Assembly (NCBI RefSeq): GCF_014201315.1
Contig: NZ_JACHDY010000006.1
Location: forward strand, 62,001 to 126,000
Origin: Edaphobacter lichenicola
Lineage (GTDB): Bacteria; Acidobacteriota; Terriglobia; Terriglobales; Acidobacteriaceae
DNA: 64,000 nucleotides
Direction: 5' to 3'
Made by a program: the position numbers and the translations under genes. Positions within the stretch are counted from its first letter, which is position 1. Each line of letters opens with the position of its first letter. Below are positions 50,524-59,837 of the stretch, in pieces. The notes beneath the pieces were generated by a model that had not been told where the DNA came from, did not search any database, and saw only the letters and a program-made list of their open reading frames with translations.

Positions 50524-53130
50524 ATGGGCACGACTGCGAACCGGCGAAAGATTTGGATCGTGGCGCTGGGCGCGTGCCTGCTCATCCTGTTTGTGGCTCT
50601 GGCGACGCTGAATGCGTTCAATACGCAGCTGCCAAAGCCTGCCAGCACGCAGCAGACGGTCATCTTTACTGGGCTGTCGATTGTGGCGTTTCTGCTGTTT
50701 GTTACGGTGCTGCTGATGCTGGTCCGCAATGTGCTGAAGCTGTATGCCGACCAGCGCAGCCGGGTGATGGGCACGCGTCTGCGCACGCGGATGCTGTGGG
50801 GCGCGGTGCTGGTGAGCCTGGTTCCGATTGCTTCGATGTTTGCGTTCAGCTATCAGCTGATGAACCGCGCGGTCGATCGCTGGTTTACGCAGCCGGTTAC
50901 GGACATGCGCGAAGACAGCAATAACATGGCGCTGGAGCTGGCGCACTATACGACGGCGAATGCTCGTGCTGAGGCGGATTCGATCGCTGCGAGTTTGCCG
51001 GCGGCGCCGGTGGTTGCTCCTGTGGCCAAGGCGGCGGGTGGTGGGAGCGAAGCTGCTTCGGGTCGGGGTTCGGGACGCCGCTCGAACCATGGGTCGTTGC
51101 CTGGGAGTGCTCAGGCGGTCGCGCCGGCTGCGTCTCGGAATCGCGAGGCGATCCATGAGGTTCTGCGACAGCACGAGATTACGCTGCAGAATGGCTTTGC
51201 GATCGTGTATCGCGAGGGCCGCGTGGTGGCTTCGTTTCACATGCCGCAGGGGACTGGCGCGACGGCGAAGGTTAAGGTGTGGCTCCCCGATCAGGTGGCC
51301 GCCGATATGGATAAGTCGAGCGCTCAGGCGCCTGCCGATCCCGTGGATGCTGCGATTCTTGCTGCTGCCCAGCGCATGGACCAGCCGGTTTTTTCTCTTG
51401 GCGCCACGGACTACGCGCTCGGCGCAACGACTTTGAAACAGGGCGAGACTGTCGTGGTTGGCCTACCGATGCCGTTTGGGATGGCGGCGACGATGACCAA
51501 TCTGCGCAAGGCGGCGGATGCGTACTGGGTGCTCTATAGCGAGCGGCGTCAGATTCGGGATCTTTATATGCTCCTGCTGCTGATGATGACGAGCCTTGCT
51601 CTGTTCGCGTCGTGCTGGCTTGCGCTGCATCTGTCGAAGCAGGTGACCAAGCCCGTGGAGGCGCTGGCGGATGCGATGGAGGCTATCGCGCAGGGGGACT
51701 ACGGCCATCGCGTGCAGGAGAGCGCGACCGAAGAGCTGGGGGAGCTGGTGCGGAGCTTCAACCATATGGCGGCGGATCTTGAGGGCAGCCGGCGTGCGGT
51801 GGAGGAGTCTACGGTGCAGCTTAGCGCGGCGAATACGGCGCTTGAGGCCAGGCGCGGCGAGCTTGAGACGATGCTTGAGACGATTCCGAATGGCGTGGCG
51901 ACGCTCGATACAGATCGCCGGATCATCCTTGCTAACCGGGCGCTTAGCGAGATGATGGACCCGGGTGGGCAGAGGCCGTTCTATGGGCTGGTGATGGAGG
52001 AGGTCTTTCCGCCTGAGGTCTCTGAGGTGCTTGATCGGTTGATTAAACGCAGCCATCGCATGGGGTCGGCGTCAAGTGAGATCGAGATTCCCGGCTTTCC
52101 GCAGAGCTCGGACGACAGGTTTGGCGGGACGATGAACCTACTGGCTACGGTCGCGCTGCTGGAGATGCCGGCGGCGACCGAACGAATGCGGCGCGAGCAT
52201 CAGGGCTATGTGATAGTGCTTGAAAATGCGACGGAGCTGCTGCGGGCGCAGAAGCAGTCGGCGTGGAAGGAGGTGGCGCGGCGTGTGGCGCATGAGATCA
52301 AGAATCCGCTCACGCCGATCAGTCTGAGTGCGGAACAGATTCGCCGCCATATCGACCGCCTTGCGCGTGCTGTCGCTGAGGCCACGCCTGCCAGCGCTCC
52401 GGAGCCGCCCTCGATCGCTGTCATTCGTCGATGTTCGGAGGTGATTACCTCGTCGGTCGAGAGCATGCGGTCGCTCGTCGATCAGTTTGCCGCGCTTGCG
52501 GAGTTTCCGACGGCGCGGCCAAAGCCTGCGGACCTCAACACGATTGTCGAGAACTCGCTCGCGCTGTTTGCTGGACGGATGCAGACGGTTCGCGTCGTGC
52601 GCAAGATGAGCCCCGACCTGCCGCTGGTGATGGCGGATCCTGAGGCGCTGAAACGCGCGCTTGGCAATCTCATCGATAACGCCGCTGAGGCGATGCAGCA
52701 GAGTCTCTATCGCGAGCTGCAGATCAGCACTTGTCTGCTGGAGAACGGAATGGTCGAGCTTGCGATTGCGGACAGTGGCTCGGGCCTTACCGATGACATG
52801 CGCGAGCGCCTCTTTCTGCCTTACTTCTCGACCAAGCAGCGTGGCACGGGCTTGGGTCTCGCGATTGCCGCGAAGATTATCCAGGAGCATCAGGGCACTA
52901 TTCGCGCGGAGAAGAATGAACCTGCGGGCGCGAGGTTCATCATCGAACTGCGTCCGGCTCTCTCGCCTGACAGCGACCCGGAAGCGCCGGCGGCCTTAAG
53001 TGCCTTCGCCACGCCGCAGAACGGTCATCAGCCGACGGTTGAGGTTGAGTCTGTCGCGGACACTCCAGTTCACAGCAACACCAAAGCAGAGGACGACTTT
53101 GCCTCCACCCTCCCCAGAGGCCCCCAATGA
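50524..53130 (+). CDS. NtrY-like membrane sensor histidine kinase
   Basis: The 868-residue kinase has membrane helices at about 10-30, 44-66 and 89-110, a long periplasmic region with a low-complexity Ser/Gly/Ala part, a fourth helix near 345-365, a HAMP domain (KQVTKPVEALADAMEAIAQG), a PAS region, then the dimerisation domain with H590 in VAHEIKNPLTP and an ATPase domain (NLIDNAAEAM and GTGLGLAIAAKI). NtrY-type sensors respond to nitrogen or redox state. GGGAGGGCGGG precedes the ATG at 50524. Its stop overlaps the start of the response-regulator gene, so the pair is coupled. Confidence 0.93.
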   Translation: MGTTANRRKIWIVALGACLLILFVALATLNAFNTQLPKPASTQQTVIFTGLSIVAFLLFVTVLLMLVRNVLKLYADQRSRVMGTRLRTRMLWGAVLVSLVPIASMFAFSYQLMNRAVDRWFTQPVTDMREDSNNMALELAHYTTANARAEADSIAASLPAAPVVAPVAKAAGGGSEAASGRGSGRRSNHGSLPGSAQAVAPAASRNREAIHEVLRQHEITLQNGFAIVYREGRVVASFHMPQGTGATAKVKVWLPDQVAADMDKSSAQAPADPVDAAILAAAQRMDQPVFSLGATDYALGATTLKQGETVVVGLPMPFGMAATMTNLRKAADAYWVLYSERRQIRDLYMLLLLMMTSLALFASCWLALHLSKQVTKPVEALADAMEAIAQGDYGHRVQESATEELGELVRSFNHMAADLEGSRRAVEESTVQLSAANTALEARRGELETMLETIPNGVATLDTDRRIILANRALSEMMDPGGQRPFYGLVMEEVFPPEVSEVLDRLIKRSHRMGSASSEIEIPGFPQSSDDRFGGTMNLLATVALLEMPAATERMRREHQGYVIVLENATELLRAQKQSAWKEVARRVAHEIKNPLTPISLSAEQIRRHIDRLARAVAEATPASAPEPPSIAVIRRCSEVITSSVESMRSLVDQFAALAEFPTARPKPADLNTIVENSLALFAGRMQTVRVVRKMSPDLPLVMADPEALKRALGNLIDNAAEAMQQSLYRELQISTCLLENGMVELAIADSGSGLTDDMRERLFLPYFSTKQRGTGLGLAIAAKIIQEHQGTIRAEKNEPAGARFIIELRPALSPDSDPEAPAALSAFATPQNGHQPTVEVESVADTPVHSNTKAEDDFASTLPRGPQ

Positions 53131-54497
53131 ACCACGTACTCATCGTTGACGACGAAGCCGAGATTCGCGAGTCGCTCGAAAGCATCCTTCGTGAAGAGGA
53201 CTATCTCGTCACCACTGCCGCTACTGCCGGTGAAGCGCTCGAGCTACTGCGGGATGCTGCCTACGATGTCGTCCTGCTCGACATCTGGCTGCCGGATCGC
53301 GACGGCCTCGATACTTTGACCGAGATCCGTCAGATGGAGTCGAGCAATGTTCCTGAGGTCGTCATCATCAGCGGCCACGGCACGATTGAAGCTGCGGTGC
53401 GTGCTACCAAGCTTGGGGCGTACGACTTTCTGGAGAAGCCTCTCTCGCTCGACCGCACGCTGATCGTCTTGAAGAATGCGATGAAGGCTCGGCAGATGCG
53501 CGAGGATAACCAGGAGTTTTCGCGTCAGCTTGCGAAGGGAACAGTGACAGGAAACTCTGTTCCCATGAAGGCGCTGCGCCAGCAGATCAAGCTGATGGCT
53601 CCTACGAACGGGCGCGTGCTGATCTATGGGGAGTCGGGGGCAGGGAAGGAGCTTGTCGGCAGAGCGATGCATGCGGAGAGTCTGCGCAAAGACCGGCCTT
53701 TTGTGGAACTCAACTGCGCGGCGATTCCAGAGGATTACATCGAGAGCGAACTCTTCGGTTATCGCCACGGAGCTGTGCCGGGTGGGCCCACTGAGAAGCG
53801 CGGAACGTTTGAGCGCGCGGACGGAGGAACGTTGTTCCTCGACGAGGTTGGCGACATGAGCCTGAAGACACAGGCCAAGGTGTTGCGGGCGCTCGATGAG
53901 CAGCGCTTTCTTCCGGTCGGCGCTTCGCATCCTGTGCACGTCGATGTGCGGGTGATCGCCGCGACGAATAAGGATCTTGAAGAGGAGATCGCTCGCGGCA
54001 ACTTTCGCGAAGACCTGTTCTATCGCCTCAATGTCATTCCGTTTTTTGTGCCGCCTCTGCGCGACCGCAAGGAGGATATTCCTCTCCTCGTCAAAGAATT
54101 TCTGCAGCAGTTTGGCGCTGAGTACGGCCGTCCTCACGTCGAGATGACCGAAGATGCGCTTGCTGCTTTGAAGCAATACCACTGGCCGGGCAACGTGCGT
54201 GAGTTGCGCAATCTTGTTGAGCGCGTGCTGATCCTGAACCCGAAGACGCAACGCATCGAGCGCAAACATCTGCCGATGCTGGTCTATCGCGACTCGGCCA
54301 AGGACTCCAACAAGGGTAATGGACGCGAGGAGTTCACCAGCCTGCTGCAGGCTCGTGAGGCGTATGAACGCGACTACATTTTGAAAAAATTAGATGAGTT
54401 TCATGGCAATGTCAGCCGCGCCGCTGAGGGGCTGGGTCTTGAACGCAGTCATTTGTATCGCAAGATGAAAGCTCTGGGCGTCAGCGTCAAAGAATAG
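53127..54497 (+). CDS. NtrC/NtrX-type response regulator with altered GAFTGA loop
   Basis: The 456-residue protein has a receiver domain (phosphorylation site D52 in VVLLDIWLPD), an AAA+ central domain with Walker A GESGAGKE at 168-175 and Walker B TLFLDEVGD at about 235-243, and a C-terminal Fis-type helix-turn-helix (GNVSRAAEGLGLERSHLYRKM). The sigma-54 contact loop, normally GAFTGA, reads GAVPGG at 215-220. Loss of the Phe and Thr normally abolishes sigma-54 activation, so this regulator probably acts on sigma-70 promoters or as a repressor, as has been reported for some NtrX proteins. It is coupled to the kinase gene. Confidence 0.93.
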   Translation: MNHVLIVDDEAEIRESLESILREEDYLVTTAATAGEALELLRDAAYDVVLLDIWLPDRDGLDTLTEIRQMESSNVPEVVIISGHGTIEAAVRATKLGAYDFLEKPLSLDRTLIVLKNAMKARQMREDNQEFSRQLAKGTVTGNSVPMKALRQQIKLMAPTNGRVLIYGESGAGKELVGRAMHAESLRKDRPFVELNCAAIPEDYIESELFGYRHGAVPGGPTEKRGTFERADGGTLFLDEVGDMSLKTQAKVLRALDEQRFLPVGASHPVHVDVRVIAATNKDLEEEIARGNFREDLFYRLNVIPFFVPPLRDRKEDIPLLVKEFLQQFGAEYGRPHVEMTEDALAALKQYHWPGNVRELRNLVERVLILNPKTQRIERKHLPMLVYRDSAKDSNKGNGREEFTSLLQAREAYERDYILKKLDEFHGNVSRAAEGLGLERSHLYRKMKALGVSVKE

Positions 54498-54510
54498 CTA
54501 CTTTGAATCG

Positions 54511-54834
54511 CTACTTTCTTGCTTTGCGATACGCCTTCTCCAGGCGTTTCAGGGCTGCTGCAAGTTTGTCATCGTCTTCGACCGCGAAGCTTTGCCACTT
54601 TTCACGCTCAGTCGGTCCAGGTTCATTCAGTTTCGTTGCGATTGTGTTCGGCTGCTCCAACCCTCTGGTGCCGGGAAGCAAGGCAAAGATCGTGTCGCCC
54701 CGATAGATGCTGAACATGCCAAACATGCGGCCTATCCGTGTCTCAGGCCACCGTTGTACCTCGTCTATCAACAGACTCGACCGGCGCTGCATCTCCTCAG
54801 ATACCTTGGGTAGCGCTGGCCGTCTGGCTCCCAT
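54511..54834 (-). CDS. Small soluble protein, possibly TfoX N-terminal-like
   Basis: The 107-residue protein starts at 54834, where GGAAGAG overlaps the end of era. The era stop and this ATG are one base apart, so the gene is coupled to era. The segment IGRMFGMFSIYRGDTIFALLPGT resembles the N-terminal domain of TfoX/YjbR-type proteins in pieces (RMFGMFSIY), but the match is by eye only. The C-terminus is a charged helix (DDDKLAAALKRLEKAYRKARK in pieces). Function unknown. Confidence 0.65.
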   Translation of the reverse strand: MGARRPALPKVSEEMQRRSSLLIDEVQRWPETRIGRMFGMFSIYRGDTIFALLPGTRGLEQPNTIATKLNEPGPTEREKWQSFAVEDDDKLAAALKRLEKAYRKARK

Positions 54835-54835
54835 C

Positions 54836-55882
54836 TCACTCTTCCGTCTGCTGTTTTTCTGCAATTAACTCCAACTGCCGACGCCAGTCGAGGTCTTCGA
54901 CGAAGCCGCGGCTGGAGCGCCACTCTTCCTGAACCTTGACGAAGAGTTCGAGAAAGACGCGTGTGCCGAGGAGTGGTTCGATGTCTTTGCGGGCTGCGGT
55001 GCCGATGCGCTTCAGCATCTCGCCCTGCTTGCCGATGAGGATTGCTTTCTGTCCGGTGCGCTCGCAGAAGATTGCGGCGGAGATCTTCGTCACGGGCAGC
55101 TTGCCGTCCTTCATCTTCTTCATGGAGGCGGGCTCTTCGAACTTCTCGATGACGACCGCGGTGGCGTAGGGGACCTCTTCGCCGGTGAGCATGAGAATCT
55201 TTTCGCGGATGAGTTCGGCGACGAGGAAGCGCTCAGGCTGGTCAGTCAGTTGATGCTTGGGGAAGTAGCGCTGGCCCTCTTTGAGCTGTCCGACGACCTT
55301 CTCGAGAAGAAGATCGAGGCCCTCCTTCTTGCGGGCTGAGATGGGAATCACGTCGGCAAACGGATGCAGTGTGGACCAGTGCGCGATCAGCGGGAGCAGG
55401 TCTTTCTTGGGGATCGCGTCCATCTTGTTGAGGACGAGAATGACTGGGCACTCCAGCTTTTTGATCAGCGAGAGGGCGAAGTCGTCCTCGGCGGCGGACA
55501 TGCCCATGCGGCCTGTGGTCTTGCCACTGTCTCCTGCGCCGGGGACCTTTGGCAGGCGGTGGGTCACGTCGACGATAAACAAGACGGCATCGCGTGACTC
55601 CAGCGCATCGTGGACCTCCTGCATCATGCGGCGGTCGAGCTGGGTGTCGGGCTTGTGGATGCCGGGTGTGTCGACCAGAACCACCTGCGCGGCGGGGTGA
55701 CCGGGCTCGCCTTTGGCCTTCTTTTTCAGAGGAACTTCGAGCACGCCATGGATGCGTGTGCGCGTCGTCTGCGGCTTGTGCGTGACGATCGCCAGCTTCT
55801 GCCCGAGCAGGGCGTTGAGCAGAGTGGATTTGCCCGCGTTGGGGCGACCGATGATGGATACGAAACCGGAGCGAAAGGCCAT
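54836..55882 (-). CDS. era: GTPase Era
   Basis: The 348-residue protein has a Ras-like GTPase domain and a C-terminal KH domain that binds the 3' end of 16S rRNA during small-subunit maturation. G1 is GRPNAGKS at 12-19, G3 is VDTPGIH, G4 is LNKMD, and the KH part holds IGKQGEMLKRIG. A short insertion (AGDSGKTTGRMGMSAAED) between G3 and G4 makes it longer than E. coli Era. ATG 55882 gives the normal start. It heads an operon with the small gene at 54511. YbeY, which acts on the same rRNA end, is encoded 11 kb away. Confidence 0.96.
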   Translation of the reverse strand: MAFRSGFVSIIGRPNAGKSTLLNALLGQKLAIVTHKPQTTRTRIHGVLEVPLKKKAKGEPGHPAAQVVLVDTPGIHKPDTQLDRRMMQEVHDALESRDAVLFIVDVTHRLPKVPGAGDSGKTTGRMGMSAAEDDFALSLIKKLECPVILVLNKMDAIPKKDLLPLIAHWSTLHPFADVIPISARKKEGLDLLLEKVVGQLKEGQRYFPKHQLTDQPERFLVAELIREKILMLTGEEVPYATAVVIEKFEEPASMKKMKDGKLPVTKISAAIFCERTGQKAILIGKQGEMLKRIGTAARKDIEPLLGTRVFLELFVKVQEEWRSSRGFVEDLDWRRQLELIAEKQQTEE

Positions 55883-55942
55883 TCTCTTTATTATGCGCTG
55901 TTGCGGTGCCCGAATTCGCAAACCTCGTCTAAACTGGCTCGT

Positions 55943-57103
55943 ATGAGATTCACCAAACTGCGGACGGCACGCAGAGTCGCTCGAGGTCTGGCCCTGTTAT
56001 CTTCTGTCACCGCGCCGCTGTTTCTTTCGGCTCAAGCTATCAAACCGTTCTCTTCGATTGAGGTTCACTCTGATCGGACGGTGACCTTCGCCTATAAGGA
56101 TGCCGCGGCCGGCAAGGTGGAGCTGGTCGTGGGCGGGCTTCCGAAGAAGCTGCCGATGAAGAAGGATACGGCCGGCATCTGGACGGTGACGACGCCGTCG
56201 CTGCCGCCTGAGATCTATGGGTATCACTTTGAGGCGGATGGCGACTTCCGGCTGGATCCTGCGAATCCGGATACGACGATCAACCTGGTTGATGTTGCGA
56301 ATGAGCTGACGGTTCCGGGCGATACGCCGCAGCTGTGGGAGGTGGCCGACGTTCCGCACGGCGTTCTGCACCACTACAACTACACAACGAATATTGTTCA
56401 GGGGCTGCCGCAAAATCAGAGTCGCTACTACGTGTATACGCCTCCGGGCTACGATCCGAAGGCTCCGCAGCCGTATCCGGTGCTCTATCTGCTGCATGGA
56501 TGGAGCGATTCGGACTCGGGCTGGACGGCGGTGGGTCGCGCGGATCTGATGCTCGACAATCTGCTGGCCCAGGGCAAGATCAAGCCAATGGTAGTGGTGA
56601 TGCCGCTGGGTTACGGGGATATGTCCTTCCTGCACCAGTTTTATGTGTGGGAGGACCCGGCCGCCATTGATCGCAACACGGATCTGTTTACCAAGGCGCT
56701 CCTTACGGAGGTGCTTCCGCGGGTTGAGGCGGAGTATCACGTCTCGAAGGATCGCAACGATCGGGCTATCGTCGGACTGTCCATGGGCGGACTTGAAAGC
56801 CTCTCGATTGGGCTCTCGCATACGGATAAGTTTGCGTGGGTGGGAGGATTCAGCTCGGCTGTGCACAATTTGAACTACGAGAACAGACTGGCTGCGCTCG
56901 ACCCCAAGACGGCGGACCTTCGCCTGCTGTGGGTAGCGTGCGGAACGGAGGATTCGCTGATCGAGCCGAACCGCAAGCTGGCGGAGTTTCTCAAGAGCAA
57001 GAAGATGCCGGTCAAGCAGATTGAAACACCCGGCTATCACACGTGGATGGTGTGGCGGGATAATTTGAGCCAGTTTGCTCCGCTGCTCTTTCAGTCGAAG
57101 TAG
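55943..57103 (+). CDS. Exported esterase (CE1/esterase-D-like) with N-terminal Ig-like domain
   Basis: The 386-residue protein has a signal peptide (ARGLALLSSVTAPLFLSAQA, cleavage near residue 31), an early-set Ig/CBM48-like domain at about 38-110 and an alpha/beta hydrolase domain. Catalytic S280 is in VGLSMGGLE, H366 in GYHTW, and the acid is probably in the region CGTEDSLIE. VLYLLHGWSDSDSGW is the usual first strand and oxyanion region. Close families include feruloyl and acetylxylan esterases and enterochelin esterase, so plant polysaccharide deesterification is the best guess. No strong ribosome site is seen before the ATG at 55943. It converges on the P460 gene. Confidence 0.88.
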   Translation: MRFTKLRTARRVARGLALLSSVTAPLFLSAQAIKPFSSIEVHSDRTVTFAYKDAAAGKVELVVGGLPKKLPMKKDTAGIWTVTTPSLPPEIYGYHFEADGDFRLDPANPDTTINLVDVANELTVPGDTPQLWEVADVPHGVLHHYNYTTNIVQGLPQNQSRYYVYTPPGYDPKAPQPYPVLYLLHGWSDSDSGWTAVGRADLMLDNLLAQGKIKPMVVVMPLGYGDMSFLHQFYVWEDPAAIDRNTDLFTKALLTEVLPRVEAEYHVSKDRNDRAIVGLSMGGLESLSIGLSHTDKFAWVGGFSSAVHNLNYENRLAALDPKTADLRLLWVACGTEDSLIEPNRKLAEFLKSKKMPVKQIETPGYHTWMVWRDNLSQFAPLLFQSK

Positions 57104-57119
57104 CTGTTGAGAGTGGGCG

Positions 57120-57734
57120 TTATCTATCTGTTGCTGGTGCGTTGATCTCTTTGAGGTAGGCCGGGCTTAGCGTGCCTTTTGTCTTTGCGAGTGCGAGGAG
57201 AGTGGGGTAGAACTGGACGAATGTCGTGTCTACGGCGGCGTGACTCTCGTGGCATTCATAGCAGGAGGCGGGGCGCTTCACCACTTTGGCGGTGCCTTTG
57301 GGAGCGTCGAACTCGAAGAATCCCCAGCCGCCTTCGAGCTTCGCGTCCTTGACGTGGACCTCGATGCCCATGATCTCCGGGGATTGCGTGTGGCCGTTCT
57401 TGTTGATCGAACTGGCACCCTCGGCGCCGCGAATCTCGAGCACGAGCGTGGTCTTGTCGGGCCAGGTTCCAGTCTGGAGGAAGGCTCGATAGGAGCTGGG
57501 GTTGACGAAGACGTTGTCGAACATGGAGTGGCCCATCATGGACGCTTTGGGGCTGTAGCTCATGTCGACGCCGGAGGTGAGGAAGACCCACTCGCGGTAG
57601 TGCTCGGGCATCTTGAACTGGCCTTCCGTCGTGTAGCTTTGGCCAACTCCCTCGGCGATATCAGGGTAGGACCGGACATTCTCTTGTTGTGGCAGGAGGG
57701 CAACCAGGAGCAGCAGGAGCGCGGAACGCAGCAT
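57120..57734 (-). CDS. Exported cytochrome P460-family protein
   Basis: The 204-residue protein has a signal peptide (MLRSALLLLLVALLP, cleavage near residue 16) and one c-type haem site, C158-Y-E-C161-H162. REWVFLTSGVDMSY near the start and FEFDAPKGTAKVVKRPASC before the haem site match cytochrome P460 proteins. In characterised members a Lys-haem cross-link lets them oxidise hydroxylamine; here the function may be general electron transfer. Three lysines lie in the right region, but which one, if any, is cross-linked cannot be told. It converges with the esterase gene and is divergent from mreC. Confidence 0.88.
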   Translation of the reverse strand: MLRSALLLLLVALLPQQENVRSYPDIAEGVGQSYTTEGQFKMPEHYREWVFLTSGVDMSYSPKASMMGHSMFDNVFVNPSSYRAFLQTGTWPDKTTLVLEIRGAEGASSINKNGHTQSPEIMGIEVHVKDAKLEGGWGFFEFDAPKGTAKVVKRPASCYECHESHAAVDTTFVQFYPTLLALAKTKGTLSPAYLKEINAPATDR

Positions 57735-57896
57735 GGATTTACCTCGTCATCGGATTCAGGGTCTCATGGCAATACGGTCTGGCGGGGGATTTCGTTCAAC
57801 AGCGAAAAGAGATAGGGAAGAGAGAAAAAGTTGGTCTCCGCATCCAGCACGCCACCTCCGTCTGCGCTCAACTTCGCGGATAATCAGTGCTAGCGC

Positions 57897-59207
57897 ATGG
57901 AATCTTTCTTTACACGGTATAAAAACGTTCTGGTGCTGGTGGCGATCCTGCTGGCCCAGACGATCGGCCTTGCGGTGCAGGTTCGCCGCCCGGTCGAGTC
58001 GGGCGCTCCCGACAGCAGCAAGGTTACGCTTATCCGCTACTGGGCGGTGTCCGTCGTGACTCCGTTTGAGCGATTTTTTCATGGGATCGGTTATACCTTC
58101 CGGCATGGCTGGTCGAACTACGTGGATCTGCGTCACACCCGGCAGGAGAATCATGACCTCCAGGAGCAGATCGCGCGGCTGCGGCTGGAGCAGGCCTCCT
58201 TCGCCGAAGACGCCATGCAGGGGCACCGTCTGCAGGCCATGCTGGATTTCCAGCAACACTACGTGTCGACTACGGTCGCGGCACAGGTGATCGGGACGAG
58301 CGGGAACGATCTCTCTCGCGTGGTCTATATAGATAAAGGCGCGAAGGATGGTCTGAAGGCGGATCAGGCGGTTATTACTCCGGATGGCATCGTCGGCAAG
58401 ATCCGCGATGTCTTCCCGCATACCTCGCAGGTGCTGCTGATCAACGACCAGACCTCGGGGGCGGGCGTGCTGCTGGCTACGACGCGGATTCGTGCGATTC
58501 TTCGCGGCAGCACCACCGGTCAGATTCTCATCAACAATCTGACTCCGGATGATCGGATCAAGCCCGGCGAACAGGTGCTCAGCTCGGGTGGCGACCAGGT
58601 CTACCCGCGCGGGCTTCCCGTCGGCACCATCGAGTCGATCAAGGTCGACCCGGATCATCAGCCTTACACGCTCATCCAACTTCGACCCGAAGCCAATCTG
58701 AATCAGCTTGAGGAGGTTCTGGTTATCACCGGGACCCAGACTACGCTGCCTGCTGCGGCCCAGAAGGATCTGGCTGCAGGAGCCGCGACTGCCGAGGCCC
58801 AGGCCGCCGCCAAACAGCTTGCAGACCAGCAGGCCGCTGAAGCTGCTGCGCGGTCGGCGGCTCAGATCGTGGCGGACCGGCTGCCCAGCATTCACGAGGG
58901 CGACGACGACACCACCAAGACGGGAGCTGCGGCAACACCCGCCGCCAAGACTCCGCCCGTCAACGTGGTTCCGAAGCCGCTTCCGACCCTTCACTCTGAC
59001 CGTTATTCGCCGGGAGCGACGCCTTCGGCTGCCGATCTCAGACCCGGGGCTCCTGAGGCGGCCAATCCGGTTGTGCCTCAGACGCCGACTCCGGACGCAA
59101 CGACTCAACCAGCAACACCGAAGCCGGTACAGCCTAAGCCTCGCAAACCTCAGCCTCCAGCGGACTCGGCTCAGCCCCCGACCCAGTCCCCAAACCCTCA
59201 GCCGTAG
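57897..59207 (+). CDS. mreC: Rod shape-determining protein MreC with long Pro/Ala tail
   Basis: The 436-residue protein has one N-terminal membrane helix (YKNVLVLVAILLAQTIGLAV, about 8-27), a coiled coil (about 82-112) and the periplasmic beta-barrel pair (about 120-280; GIVGKIRDVFPHTSQVLLI is characteristic). MreC links MreB/MreD to PBP2 in the elongasome. The family usually ends near residue 290-300; here about 145 residues of Ala/Pro/Gln-rich disordered sequence follow. It begins the operon mreC-mreD-mrdA-rodA, without mreB. Confidence 0.95.
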   Translation: MESFFTRYKNVLVLVAILLAQTIGLAVQVRRPVESGAPDSSKVTLIRYWAVSVVTPFERFFHGIGYTFRHGWSNYVDLRHTRQENHDLQEQIARLRLEQASFAEDAMQGHRLQAMLDFQQHYVSTTVAAQVIGTSGNDLSRVVYIDKGAKDGLKADQAVITPDGIVGKIRDVFPHTSQVLLINDQTSGAGVLLATTRIRAILRGSTTGQILINNLTPDDRIKPGEQVLSSGGDQVYPRGLPVGTIESIKVDPDHQPYTLIQLRPEANLNQLEEVLVITGTQTTLPAAAQKDLAAGAATAEAQAAAKQLADQQAAEAAARSAAQIVADRLPSIHEGDDDTTKTGAAATPAAKTPPVNVVPKPLPTLHSDRYSPGATPSAADLRPGAPEAANPVVPQTPTPDATTQPATPKPVQPKPRKPQPPADSAQPPTQSPNPQP

Positions 59208-59225
59208 CAGTCTGCTAAAAACACC

Positions 59226-59750
59226 ATGGCTACCCGCAGCTTTACATCCCGTCGAGAGCTAGAGCAGCACAGCTTTCCCTCTGCCGTCGCGTTGCTGGTT
59301 CCGCTGGGCGCGATCCTTCTGCAGGCGCTGCTCCCCCGGCCCTTTCCCCGGCTTGCCATCCTCGATCTCCCCTTGATCGTGACCATCTTCTTTGCCGTTT
59401 CGCGCCGCAACCCCGTCGCGGGGACCCTTACCGGTGCGGCCATTGGGCTTCTTCAGGACGCCCTCACCGCTCAGCCCATCGGGGTCAACGGCATGGCGAA
59501 GTCTGTCATCGGCTACATTGCGGCCAGCATTGGCATCCAGGTTGACGTTGAAAACCTTACGACGCGTATTTTCATCAACTTCGGATTCTTTCTTATCAAC
59601 AGCTTTCTGCTTTTTCTGATCAACCGCCGTCTGCTTGGACTGACGAACTTTCACATCTACTGGGGACATGAATTTATCCGTGCCGCGATTAACACTGTCG
59701 TCGCGCTTCCCATCTTTTATCTGCTGGATAACACCAAACGCACCGAGTGA
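59226..59750 (+). CDS. mreD: Rod shape-determining protein MreD
   Basis: The 174-residue inner-membrane protein has about five hydrophobic helices (VALLVPLGAILLQALL, LDLPLIVTIFFAVS, GTLTGAAIGLLQDAL and others), in the usual MreD pattern. GLLQDAL is a common family feature. It works with MreC in the elongasome membrane complex. It follows mreC by 18 bp and is followed after 87 bp by mrdA. Confidence 0.93.
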   Translation: MATRSFTSRRELEQHSFPSAVALLVPLGAILLQALLPRPFPRLAILDLPLIVTIFFAVSRRNPVAGTLTGAAIGLLQDALTAQPIGVNGMAKSVIGYIAASIGIQVDVENLTTRIFINFGFFLINSFLLFLINRRLLGLTNFHIYWGHEFIRAAINTVVALPIFYLLDNTKRTE

Positions 59751-59837
59751 AAGCGAACTTCGACCGTCTAAACGGTACTTACGACACAACAGTGGTAGTC
59801 ACGGATCACCGACTCCCGCCGTAAACTGAGATCAGCC

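Noticed and set aside
57756..59108. A 450-codon frame antisense to mreC
   Set aside because: There is no ribosome site or family pattern, and mreC is clearly the coding strand in a conserved operon.
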